Source: Fragilaria crotonensis
Lineage: Eukaryota > Bacillariophyta > Fragilariophyceae > Fragilariales > Fragilariaceae
Reading direction: 5' to 3'
DNA: 64,000 bases
Assembly: GCA_022925895.1 (NCBI GenBank)
Contig: JAKSYS010000150.1
Span: 1 to 64,000, forward strand
Program-made: the position numbers and the translations under genes
Notes under the pieces: generated by a model
Database searches by the model: none
Told to the model about the DNA's origin: nothing
Seen by the model: the letters and a program-made list of their open reading frames with translations, nothing else
Shown: positions 11,626-21,581 of the stretch, in pieces
How positions within the stretch are numbered: position 1 is the first letter of the stretch
Layout: each line of letters opens with the position of its first letter

Positions 11626-13971
11626 TCAAACAGTCACGTCAGTATTCTCATGTTGCTGCAACGTGCTAGTGACTTCCGCATGGCCGTTCCGGATGGCCAA
11701 CATAGCGCAAGTATCCCCGGCAACAGTTGTCGCATGCACATCAACCTCCGTGCGTTTCAACAATTCGCAAACAACCTTCACTTGACCTTTTCCGCAGGCC
11801 ACGATTAACGCTGTCGCTCCATCATCATTCTTGGCATTCACGTTCAGCTTCCGATGTTTAACGGATATCCTTTCAGCTTCCGACTTTCCAACGACATTTG
11901 AAGCGCGACGCTTCGTACCACCTACTCCATTACGAACCTGCACATCAACATGATCGCTTCCCAGCAGGTCCCAATCGACAATTTCAATATCGTCACGATT
12001 CCCGCTGGCAATTCTGACATGTGCGTTGCCATCAACACCCTTTTCATCCCCAGGGACAGTCGCGCGCTGCATCAATAACTCACCCACAACTTCACAGTGG
12101 CCTCTACCACAGGCACTGATCAGCGCTGTGGCACCTACATTGTCCACGGCATTCACATCTACCTCCTTGTGATTCAATAATTCTGCAACAACCATTACAT
12201 GGCCATTGCAGCTCGCCAGGATCAGCGCTGTCGCCCCATCCTCGTCCTTGGTATTCACGTCAACTTGCGCTAACGAGTTCGAGTGGGTCACGCCATCTGT
12301 TTGTGCATCATGCCTGACCTTGCGAAGCGCTGGCCTATCGCCTCCGGTGGCCGCCTGCGCATCCTTGCGATGGATCGCCAATAGCCCCGACCCGTTGCTA
12401 CCGCCTTCGTCACCTTCATCATCGATAGCATCACTTGGCTCCTTGGCAGCCTGACTCAATAACTTGCAATTGCGAGTCAATAACTTGCGAACAACTTCCA
12501 CAAGGCCCTTATCACTCGCAACAAGAAGTGCAGTTGTGCCATTATCATTCCTGGCATTCACATCGACCTCATGATGCTTCAATAACTCACCAACGACCTC
12601 CGAATGACACATTTCAGTAGCGACGACCAAGGCCGTAGTGCCATCATCATCCTTGGCGTTAACATCGACCTTACTGTGCTTCAATAACTCGCGAACGACC
12701 TTCCCATGGCCACCACCACTCGCCATGATGAGTGCCGTGCGACCATCGTCGTTTTTGCCGTTCACATCCATCGTAACGTGCTTCAACAGCTCACGAACAA
12801 CTTCAAAATGTCCCTCCTCACTCGCAAAGCAGAGGGCGGTTCGACCATCATCATCTTTGACATTCGCATCAACACTTTCATGCTTTAACAACTCACGAAC
12901 AATTTGCATATGACCGCTTTCGCTCGCCAAGATAAGGGGTGTGCGACCGTTGCTATCGTATCCATTAGGATTCATAATCACCTTAGGGTGCTTGAACAAT
13001 TCTCGAACCACTTTCAAATGGCCAGCACCACTCGCCAAAATGAGGAACGTATCACCATCGTTGTTCTTGCAGTTCGCATCCACAATCTCGTGTTTCAACA
13101 GCTCGCGAACAACTTCAAGGTGTCCACTCTTAATCGCATAGAAGAGAGCCGTACAACCGTCGACATCGTTGGCATTGGCGTCGACAGTCTCGTGCTTCAA
13201 CAACTCGCGAACAATTTGCATATGACCGTTGCAACTCGCTTCGATGAGTGCCGTGGAGCCCACGTGATTTCTAGCAGTGGCGTTCACCTTCTTGTTCTTC
13301 AATAACGCGCGAACAACTTCAACATGGCCATTTGCGCTCGCCGCGATGAGGGCAGTGTCCCCAACACTACATGTGGAGTTTATATTCAACTTGTCGCCTT
13401 TCAGAAGCTCGCGAACCGTTTCCAAATGGCCATTGTCACTAGCCACGACAAGGGAGAAACTAGTACGAACAATTCTGGCGTGTTTCGCGAGTTCGCGAAC
13501 AATTTTGATGTGCCCCATCTGGCTCGCCATATCGATCGCCGTGTGACCACTTTCATTCTTGGCATTGACGTCCACATTCACATGGTTCAATAGCGCGACA
13601 GCTGTTTCAGTGTGACCATTACCACATGCCCAAACAAAGGCTGTGCTTCCAACACTGCACTTAGCATTCACATCTACCTTGTTGCACTTCAAAAGCTCGC
13701 AAACAATTTCCGTATGGCCCATCTCACTGGCCAAGATCAGTGATGTTTTGCCAATGCTAGTTTTGCTATTCAAATCCACCTTTTCATGTTTCAATAGCTC
13801 GCGAACAACATCGACGAGGCCGAAGGCACATGCCATGCTGAGGGCAGTGTCTCCAGGTTGGGGGCAGTGACTGTAATCGCCTGCCTTGCTTTGCAAGACT
13901 TGACGAACCCTTTCGACGTCACCTGCAATAGCATCATAGATCAATAAACGACGTTCATCGGGCGTGATCAT
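11626..13971 (-). CDS. Long ankyrin-repeat protein, copy B (intact)
   Basis: A single open frame of 781 residues. The cap MITPDERRLLIYDAIAGD is nearly identical to copy A, and is followed by PGDTALSMACAFGLVDVV, the first repeat. About 14 consecutive ankyrin repeats reach residue ~510. A non-repeat linker rich in Asp, Gly and Ser follows, then two repeats, the motif NAHVRIASGN...VDWDLLGS, and two closing repeats ending in a short acidic tail. No transmembrane or enzymatic domain. Its 5' flank is shared with copy A, so A and B are close duplicates. Role inferred only as a protein-interaction scaffold. Confidence 0.9.
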   Translation of the reverse strand: MITPDERRLLIYDAIAGDVERVRQVLQSKAGDYSHCPQPGDTALSMACAFGLVDVVRELLKHEKVDLNSKTSIGKTSLILASEMGHTEIVCELLKCNKVDVNAKCSVGSTAFVWACGNGHTETAVALLNHVNVDVNAKNESGHTAIDMASQMGHIKIVRELAKHARIVRTSFSLVVASDNGHLETVRELLKGDKLNINSTCSVGDTALIAASANGHVEVVRALLKNKKVNATARNHVGSTALIEASCNGHMQIVRELLKHETVDANANDVDGCTALFYAIKSGHLEVVRELLKHEIVDANCKNNDGDTFLILASGAGHLKVVRELFKHPKVIMNPNGYDSNGRTPLILASESGHMQIVRELLKHESVDANVKDDDGRTALCFASEEGHFEVVRELLKHVTMDVNGKNDDGRTALIMASGGGHGKVVRELLKHSKVDVNAKDDDGTTALVVATEMCHSEVVGELLKHHEVDVNARNDNGTTALLVASDKGLVEVVRKLLTRNCKLLSQAAKEPSDAIDDEGDEGGSNGSGLLAIHRKDAQAATGGDRPALRKVRHDAQTDGVTHSNSLAQVDVNTKDEDGATALILASCNGHVMVVAELLNHKEVDVNAVDNVGATALISACGRGHCEVVGELLMQRATVPGDEKGVDGNAHVRIASGNRDDIEIVDWDLLGSDHVDVQVRNGVGGTKRRASNVVGKSEAERISVKHRKLNVNAKNDDGATALIVACGKGQVKVVCELLKRTEVDVHATTVAGDTCAMLAIRNGHAEVTSTLQQHENTDVTV

Positions 13972-15528
13972 GGTTCGGACTGAGGTTACTGCTCAAAGGC
14001 AAGTAGTTTGGTCCTGCGGTAGTGCTGGGAAATCTTACCACGTTTTGCTCAAACGCAGCAGCCTTCTCGTCTGACTTGCGTATTGAAGTATCGAGTCACT
14101 CTATGAATGAATAAATCAAGTCGCTGTTTGACGTAGTGATCTTCACTCGGTAGCTGAGGAGCGACGACGTAAGCGAATGTGTGATGCGATCCTTTCAAGC
14201 GATTCTTTCAAAGTTGTGAGCTGCACACCGAATTCGTTTCTTACTCCCTCAGTTCACCAGGAAAAACTGACCGAAAATGATGGCAACTCTAGAAAGATCG
14301 CTGACATGACAATTCGTAATCCCAAAATTTCAAAATACGTAGCATTTGTATCACACACAGACTTGTATATCACCTTCACCTTCTCATCACAATCCAGATC
14401 TTTCGTTCCCTTCCTTTCGCAACGGGATTAGTCGGAATTCAGCGTGCCAGGCAATAAATAGCAGCGCTGGCTTGCTTTCCGAACACGTGGTGGATTCCGA
14501 CATTTGATGAATGGGAATGTAATGCGCTCGGAGTGAAGACATGTCTCTCAAACCATAATGGTCCCTTTCAATTCCTATGTCATTTTCACACTCAGCTTGT
14601 ACAGTCTTCTTGAGCTACTACTCGTACTGCAATCTCATGATCCAAATCAACATTACGGTGAGCTCCGATTCTCTCGTTCGGACCGTCAAGACAGATCTGT
14701 CAAATGACGACGGACAAGTGAAAGTGTACCCTTGAAGGATCGCATGTTCTAAAAAGCAGTATGCTGTACTCCAGAGTAGGATGTTAGAATGTGATCTGCG
14801 ATATCATCGAATCAGATAATGAGTATTCAAATAAGGGGTAAATAAGCGTTAAGATGTTGAAACGACATCCGGGTTCGGCTACTTATCTTGTTTTTATGTC
14901 ATATTTGTTTATTTGGGTTTGACCGTGAGACGATTGCGGGGCTAGACATGCTTAAGTTCCTTTAATATTGATGTGACAAGTAGCAACATCAGTTGAATCA
15001 ATCCAAGGAATTGAAATGACGGTGGCGCAAATTAGAAAGAAATGATGTTGTTGAACGTATGAAGAAACAGCTGGAAATCTTTGAAATGGAACTTTCGATG
15101 GGGCAGTCAACTAGTTTCTTGCCTGCACTTCGTTCCCAACACTTTCGAACCTTCATAGCGAATTGCCTCTAATCGTCCATACACTATACATCAAAGGTGC
15201 ACCCTAATGATCTACGGTGAGGTCGGTTCCTGTTGCATCGCATTGTGAGAAAGATACGTCATGGAATTCCTGTTACTTCTAGAGGCATTTGAAATAAGCC
15301 ATGGCCAGACCAAGACAAAGCCATCAAACTCCAAACGGAACGGAAAACCTCGAATTCCTATCGCCTTCTTTCTAACATTTATTCAAGGCCAGCAAACCAT
15401 GAATGGCGGATCGCCATGTCAAACTACCGCCACACATGGCGTCAGCCTCCTGATTTCCGCAGCCCACACGCCAAACACTCATACGTTCGCCCAACCATAC
15501 ATGGGCGCCGCAAACATGCTCGTCAAAT
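13972..15528. other. Intergenic between ankyrin genes B and C
   Basis: Carries the 5' flank of gene B, homologous to that of gene A, and the 3' flank of gene C. The segment just past the stop of C (about 15430-15528) resembles that past the stop of B (about 11525-11625), sharing CACACATGGCGTCAGCCTC, so the 3' flank is part of the duplicated unit too. No extra gene recognised. Confidence 0.55.
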
Positions 15529-18500
15529 TCAAGCATTTTCATCAGCATCCTCGTATTTCTGCAACACACTCACCACATCTGTGTGGCCATTTCGGCTGGC
15601 CAAAACAACGCAAGTCTCCCCCGCCACAGTTTTCGCCATCACATCCACCTCCTTGTTTTTCAACAATTCGGAAACAATCGCCACATGCCCGTTTTGGCTG
15701 GCCAAGATGAGCGCTGTCGCTCCATCTTTTTTCATGGCATTCACATCCAATTTCCGAAATGATGCTGACATCCATAGAGCGTCCAAATATTCATTAACAT
15801 GCGCAGTTTGAAGGTCCTTGCTACTACCTCCCTCGCTAATCTGCGCATCCAAAAGCTCACTGGACATCAGGTCCCAATCGACACCTTTCGAATCGCCTGT
15901 ATTCCCGCTGGCAATGCTGACATTGGCGTTGCCTTCATCGTTCTTCACACGACCAACGACAGCCGTACGCTTCAATAACTCGCAAACAATTTCGAAATGG
16001 CCACGATCACTGGCACAAATAAGAGCCGTAGCTCCATCGGTGTCAGCGGCATTCACATTGACCTCCTTGTGGATCAACAATTCTTCAACGACATGAACAT
16101 GTCCATTGCAACTGGCCAAGATTAGCGCCGTTGCTCCATCCTCCCTCTTGGCATTCACGTCCACTTTGATGCGTGCGAATGACGTTAAGTAAGGGACACC
16201 CTCGTGTCCATGATCACCATCCTTCCGAAGACTTGAGCCACCACAATCAGTGACCTCATTCACATCTTGCTTATAATTTGCCAGCAGTCCCGAGCCAATA
16301 TGTGCGAACACGTTCCAGCTTGCAATGCTACCCTCTGTGTCACAATCATCATCGACGACGCGACCCCGGCCCGTGATCGCTTGATTAAATCCCACATCGC
16401 AATTGCGAGTCAATAACTTGCGCACAACTTCCACGTGGCCAAGATCACTCGCAACGAGAAGCGCTGTTGCGCCATTGTCATTCCTGCAATTCATATTCAA
16501 CGTATGGTTCTTCAATAACTCAACAACAACCTCCAAATGGCACTTTTCACTCGCCTCAATCAACGCCGTAAGGCCGTCGTCGTCCTTGGCATTTATATCA
16601 GCCTGCTGGTGCTTTAAGATCTCGCGAACAACCTTCGGATTGCCCTCATAACTTGCCGAAATCAAAGCAGTTCGACCATCGTCATTTTTGGCATTCACAT
16701 CCACTGCATCGTGCTTCAGCAGCTCGCGAACAACCTTGAAATGTCCCTTTCCACTTGCCAAACAGAGGGCGGTCCAACCATCATCGTCTTTAGCATTCGC
16801 ATCGACACTCTTTTGCTTCAATAATTCGCGAACAACTTGCAACTGGCCCAGTTCGCTCGCCAGGATGAGTGATGTTCTGCCATGACTTGTCTTGTCATTC
16901 ACGTCCACTTTATCACGTTTCAATAAGTCACGGATAATGTCTACATGACCATGTGTGCTCGCCACGAAGAAGGAGTGCTTAGATAACTCATGAATCACCT
17001 TCGTATGACCCTGCTGACTTGCCAAGATGAGGGCGGTGGAGCCGTTTCCGTCCTCTAAATTCACATCGACACCCTGGTGATTCAGTAACTCGCAAACAAC
17101 CTCAGAATGACCCTTATCACTCGCAATCATGAGGGCGGTGCAGCCTGTGCTAGTGGTGGCATTCACATCGATCTTGTTTTCCTTCAACAACTTGCGAACA
17201 AGTTCCAAATTCCCCGTTCCGCTTGCCGTGATCAAGGGCGTGGTGTCGTTGACATTGTTCTTGGCGCTTACATCTATTTTCTGACTTTTCAATGCCTCTC
17301 GCAAAACCTTCAACTCGCCTTCATACTTCGCCAGCAAGAGGGACGTGCAACCATAGTGACTTGGAGTTTCCACAATTTTCGCCTTGCATTTCGACAGCTC
17401 CTCAACAATTTGTACATGGCCATTATCAGTCGCCCAGATCAGAGCCGTGCGACCGGTTCTATCTTTCGCATTGACAATCACCTTCTTGTGCTTCAGTAAC
17501 TCCTGAACCACGTTGCCATGGCCAGCGCCACTCGCCAAAATGAGAGACGTGCGACCATCGTTGTCAATGGAGTTGACATTGATCTCCTGGCGTCCAATCA
17601 ACTCGCGAACGACGTCCAAGTGACCCTTCTCACTTGCCAAGATTAGTGCTGTTCTGCCTTGACGTGTTTTGACATTCACGTCCAAACTGTGGTAGTTGAA
17701 TAACTCACGAACAACTTCTACCTTGCCGTTTGCGCTTGCCCAGAAGAGCTTGGCTTGCGATAACTGGCAAATTATAAGGGAATTGTGCTGACAACCGTTT
17801 TTTCTTGCGAGCGCAAATGCAGTGTAGCCTTTTCGATTTTGAGCATTAACATCCACCCTCTCGTCTTTCGCTAACTCGCAAACAAGTTCATCATAGTCGG
17901 TTTGGCTTGCCCGGATAAGGGCCGTGTCTCCATCAGGACATTTGGAATTCACGTCCACATTTTTGTGCTTCAATAACTCCCGAACAACTTCGACATAGCG
18001 AGACCGGGTCGCCAACAGGAGCGCCGTAGAACCACGGCGATTACTATTCTTCGCATTCACATCCAGCCTTTCATCCTTCACTAACTCTCGCACGACGTCA
18101 GCATGTCCGTTTTCACTTGCCAAGTGAAGTGCTGCGCTGTGATGTTTGTGGTTCACAACGACATTTTCATGTTTCAATAGCTCGCGAACCACGTCGACAC
18201 GATTGCAAGCACTAGCCGACATGAGGGGTGTTTGGCCACGTGCATCTTTGTCATTTACATCCACCTTGTCGTGTTTCAATAGTTCGCAAACAACTTCGGC
18301 ATGGCCTTTCTCACTCGCAAACAGGAGTGCTGTCCTTCCCCCGGCTCTGAGATTCACATCAATCTTATCGTGTTTCAATAGCTCGCGAACAACGTCCACA
18401 TAGCCTTCCTCACTTGCCACGATGAGTGACGGTTTGCAATCACACGTTTTTGCATTTACATCCACCTTATCGTGTTTCAATAGCTCTCGAACTACTTCGA

Positions 18501-18759
18501 CGTGGTTGTAAGCACTTGCCAACATGAGGGGTGTTTCGCTATAGCCAGCATTGTCATTCACATCACTCGAAGACCAATGTTTCAATAGCTCGCGAACAAC
18601 GTCGCAGAAACCGTAGGCACTTGCCATGCTCAGGGCGCTGTCCTCGTTTGCTCTACAGCTAGCGTCATGTTGTATCTTCAGCAATCTCTCGCGAACCTCT
18701 TCTTCTTTTCCTTCAACAGCGTACGCGAGCAACACACGATGTTCATCTGGCGTAATCAT
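15529..18759 (-). CDS. Long ankyrin-repeat protein, copy C (intact)
   Basis: The longest intact member: about 1076 residues from the MITPDEHRVLLAYAVEGK start at 18759. An in-frame ATG at 18783 would add eight residues; I prefer the inner one because every paralogue begins there. More than 20 ankyrin repeats follow, some irregular (a few lack the usual VNAK turn, for example near 16970 and 17390). The C-terminal region repeats the array plan: Asp/Gly-rich linker, repeats, NANVSIASGN...VDWDLMSSE, then two final repeats and an acidic tail. No catalytic domain. Upstream sequence (18960-19250) is shared with gene E rather than with A and B. Confidence 0.9.
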   Translation of the reverse strand: MITPDEHRVLLAYAVEGKEEEVRERLLKIQHDASCRANEDSALSMASAYGFCDVVRELLKHWSSSDVNDNAGYSETPLMLASAYNHVEVVRELLKHDKVDVNAKTCDCKPSLIVASEEGYVDVVRELLKHDKIDVNLRAGGRTALLFASEKGHAEVVCELLKHDKVDVNDKDARGQTPLMSASACNRVDVVRELLKHENVVVNHKHHSAALHLASENGHADVVRELVKDERLDVNAKNSNRRGSTALLLATRSRYVEVVRELLKHKNVDVNSKCPDGDTALIRASQTDYDELVCELAKDERVDVNAQNRKGYTAFALARKNGCQHNSLIICQLSQAKLFWASANGKVEVVRELFNYHSLDVNVKTRQGRTALILASEKGHLDVVRELIGRQEINVNSIDNDGRTSLILASGAGHGNVVQELLKHKKVIVNAKDRTGRTALIWATDNGHVQIVEELSKCKAKIVETPSHYGCTSLLLAKYEGELKVLREALKSQKIDVSAKNNVNDTTPLITASGTGNLELVRKLLKENKIDVNATTSTGCTALMIASDKGHSEVVCELLNHQGVDVNLEDGNGSTALILASQQGHTKVIHELSKHSFFVASTHGHVDIIRDLLKRDKVDVNDKTSHGRTSLILASELGQLQVVRELLKQKSVDANAKDDDGWTALCLASGKGHFKVVRELLKHDAVDVNAKNDDGRTALISASYEGNPKVVREILKHQQADINAKDDDGLTALIEASEKCHLEVVVELLKNHTLNMNCRNDNGATALLVASDLGHVEVVRKLLTRNCDVGFNQAITGRGRVVDDDCDTEGSIASWNVFAHIGSGLLANYKQDVNEVTDCGGSSLRKDGDHGHEGVPYLTSFARIKVDVNAKREDGATALILASCNGHVHVVEELLIHKEVNVNAADTDGATALICASDRGHFEIVCELLKRTAVVGRVKNDEGNANVSIASGNTGDSKGVDWDLMSSELLDAQISEGGSSKDLQTAHVNEYLDALWMSASFRKLDVNAMKKDGATALILASQNGHVAIVSELLKNKEVDVMAKTVAGETCVVLASRNGHTDVVSVLQKYEDADENA

Positions 18760-18783
18760 GACAGGACCGAGGACAGAATTCAA

Positions 18784-19564
18784 TGGTCCTCGTGTATCGT
18801 AGCAGGAAAGACGTTTAGAGTTCTAGGATACAGCCTTGTATGAAGTACTCGAGCTTGACTGCTGGATTTATGTTGTGGGCGATTCGTAAATCGAGATGTT
18901 ATCACAAAGGACACGTCCGAGTCTTGTTGGTGCGCTCGACAATTTAATTCAGACTTTCATGTGAACCGTTGATCCATTAAGGGTATTGCTCAAAAAGGGA
19001 TGACTCTCAGGACATTAAATTGGAATCGTCATTTGTCGTTGAGTGCAACGACGTTGTCGTTGTATCGATCGAGACTTTATTTTTGAGTACTTTGAAGTAT
19101 GGATTTGTTGATCGCAACGGTCTGACAACGACTGCACCAAACCTTAGATTTTTCAGAAAACTCCCCAAACGCATGCCACCTAGCAACATACGGAGAGAGT
19201 TTACTCTCACTTTGAAGGATTGTCCCATTCGTGATGCTTCCTAAACTGGTTTCGCCAACAAACCATTTTGTTGTTGAGTTGTGCTGAAGTGACCCCCACC
19301 CCAGTCAGTTTCCACCGTCACCAACATAAGGAGAACTCATAACGCGACGGCACCAAGCGATTCATTCCTTCGAAGCAGTCGTTCTCTTCGTTACACCAAC
19401 TCTAGCACACTTTGGTGACAATCAACGTTATCTCTCACTTGAGGGAGGGAAGCGTCTCTTCGGGAACAGAAGGTAGCTCCAAGGTTCATTGAAGTCAACC
19501 GGTCGATGGCACGTGAACGACGTTGACGTGGTTGTTGTAAAGAGTTGCCTGCATGACATGGGCG
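18784..19564. other. Intergenic; 5' flank of gene C shared with gene E
   Basis: About 18965-19250 resembles 24325-24480 upstream of gene E (both have CCGTTGATCC- or GCGTTGATCC-like starts and CAACGGTCTGACAA cores). This marks a second duplication lineage in the array. No gene recognised. Confidence 0.5.
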
Positions 19565-19571
19565 GCTCGCT

Positions 19572-19804
19572 TCACCAATGAGGTCTGACATTGACATCCA
19601 ATGTTTCATGTTTCAGTAACCCCTAACGTCAACGAGGCCGTAGGCACTAAATATGCTGAGGGCGCTGTCGCCAGGGTGCAGGTAGTGTCTGAAGTTATGT
19701 GCCTTGCTTTGAATGGATTGACGAACCTGTTCAATGTTACCTGCCATAGCATCATCGATCAACAAATGATGTTGATCTGGTGTGATGATGTCAAGGGTTT
19801 TCAT
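19572..19804 (-). pseudogene. Ankyrin-gene relic D (N-terminal cap and first repeat only)
   Basis: The frame from 19804 reads MKTLDIITPDQHHLLIDDAM and then PGDSALSIFSAYGLVDV, clearly the array cap plus first repeat. A small deletion then shifts the frame; the following LLKHETLDVNV is visible in the next frame down to a stop at 19572. Nothing downstream resembles the rest of an ankyrin gene. Its 5' flank (19805-20000) is similar to that of gene E. This is a dead, strongly shortened fifth member of the array. Confidence 0.8.
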
Positions 19805-21581
19805 TCCAAGAACTGAAGAAAGAACTCAAAAGTATCGTAGTCATTTAGTTTGGTCGAAACACATTTTGGCGTAAAAGCTGTGTTGATCGATCGAAGCAGT
19901 ACATCTTGTGCAATTGGCCAAATCGGGATAACGTCACGAACAACACGGCTCAATCATCATCTTGAGATTTTATTCCTGAGCCGTTGATCCCATCAAACGT
20001 TTCTCTCCAATGTGGTGTTGATTTGCATTCCGACGATCCACGTGTGCCCAGGTTGTAATCAGACAGCCCAAGAATGCACCAAAACTCTTTCCGAGGCTTG
20101 ACTGGTGATTAGCCCAATGCCTGCCGGCTACTTGCCACGGACTCGTTCATCGGTTTCATTGAATAGACAAGATGTAGAGAATAGGGATGGACGACTGATG
20201 CGCCAACTATTCCTACGACCGCAGATGTTTGCTCAACAACGACGACGACGGAATCCGGATTGTGAATGTGGCTGTAAGGTTCGAAAGCACCGTTGAACAA
20301 CCGTTTCGATGTAGTACCTGTATTGTTGGTGACTTGTATGCACAAATTAATGAATATAATAATACATGAATTATTGGATCCTTCGATCCTCTTTCTGCGT
20401 CTGTCTGTCAGTCTTCGTATCCTTTCCTACGATACACTCGTGCATCCATCAGAATACTGCTACTGCTACAGCGCTGTACTGTATCAGAAGCAATTTTGAG
20501 ATATGTCGCTTTTTCTGATGCTCGAAATACGAGCGACATTACTTCCTCCCCTTTGACAATGCTGATTGCTTTGTTAAAGTAGAGCATGGACGAATAGTCT
20601 AATGTGTGGATGATTTATCCATCAAATATGGCGTCAATGTGTCAAGAATTTCCAAGCAGAAGCTCTGTATTTGAACGTCTGGATGAGATACTATCCATGG
20701 ACAAATAATGAGGTAACGCTGCATACTCCCGTACGCGGGACTTGGGACTCGTCTGCTGTGTGCTATAGAATGATGGAAATGGGAGTCTTTGAATGATGAC
20801 TAATAATTGGTTCAATGTGAGGAGCAAGACGATGGAATATCTGATTATATCAAGGTGGTACTATTGCGGAATGCCATGTACCACTTGATTTTTTCAGATC
20901 ACGCATTACAATGAGAACGAATCATGACGGGGGGTTGGATTTTGGAATTCCTAAACGACCTACAACAAATGGACCCCGCAAAAGTTCACGGTGGCCCTAA
21001 CTCAGGCAGGTTGCAAGTTATACATAGTCGGAGTTCCCATCATCATCATCATGTGTATCAAGGCCCTTCACATTTGAAAGAAACTACGAGATCCATTGAT
21101 TGCTTACTGATGAAGCGATCCTCGTTCCCAATCTCTTTCGTTTCCTTTCTCAACCCGCTGATGACTGCTGAATGCAAGGTAAAGCAGTATGGTATCAATC
21201 GACAGTGATCCGATCCTTCAGAGGTCTACACATGTTGCATGCACGTCGTTCGGTAGACAAGCAACCGTTCATGTTGCATTCTCCCATTTTGACCGCATCA
21301 GATTGGGCATTGATTGAGTTACTTGACAGAGGCTGACTCTGGTAGTGGTACAGTTTATTTTGAACCAGGATAATCAGGCTTGTGCGAGACTCCGTGGTCT
21401 GACCAAGACACACCCGATATCCTGCAAACAGACGAAATCTACTCTTCCATACATTTTTTTCCTAGTAGACTTATTCGAAACCAGCAAAGAAGAAATAGCG
21501 GCTCGTCGTGTCAAAGTACCAGCATCTATGGTGTCAACTTCCTCAATAGTCCGCACCAATAACTCAATGTTCTCGTCAAAT
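19805..21581. other. Intergenic between relic D and gene E
   Basis: The first 200 bases are a diverged ankyrin-gene 5' flank. The remainder, about 1.5 kb, holds only short frames without recognisable products and a small CAT repeat near 21039. The last part is the 3' flank of gene E. Confidence 0.5.

Noticed and set aside
15261-15710. 149-residue plus-strand frame near gene C as a separate gene
   Set aside because: Overlaps the 3' end of gene C on the opposite strand and has no similarity of its own.
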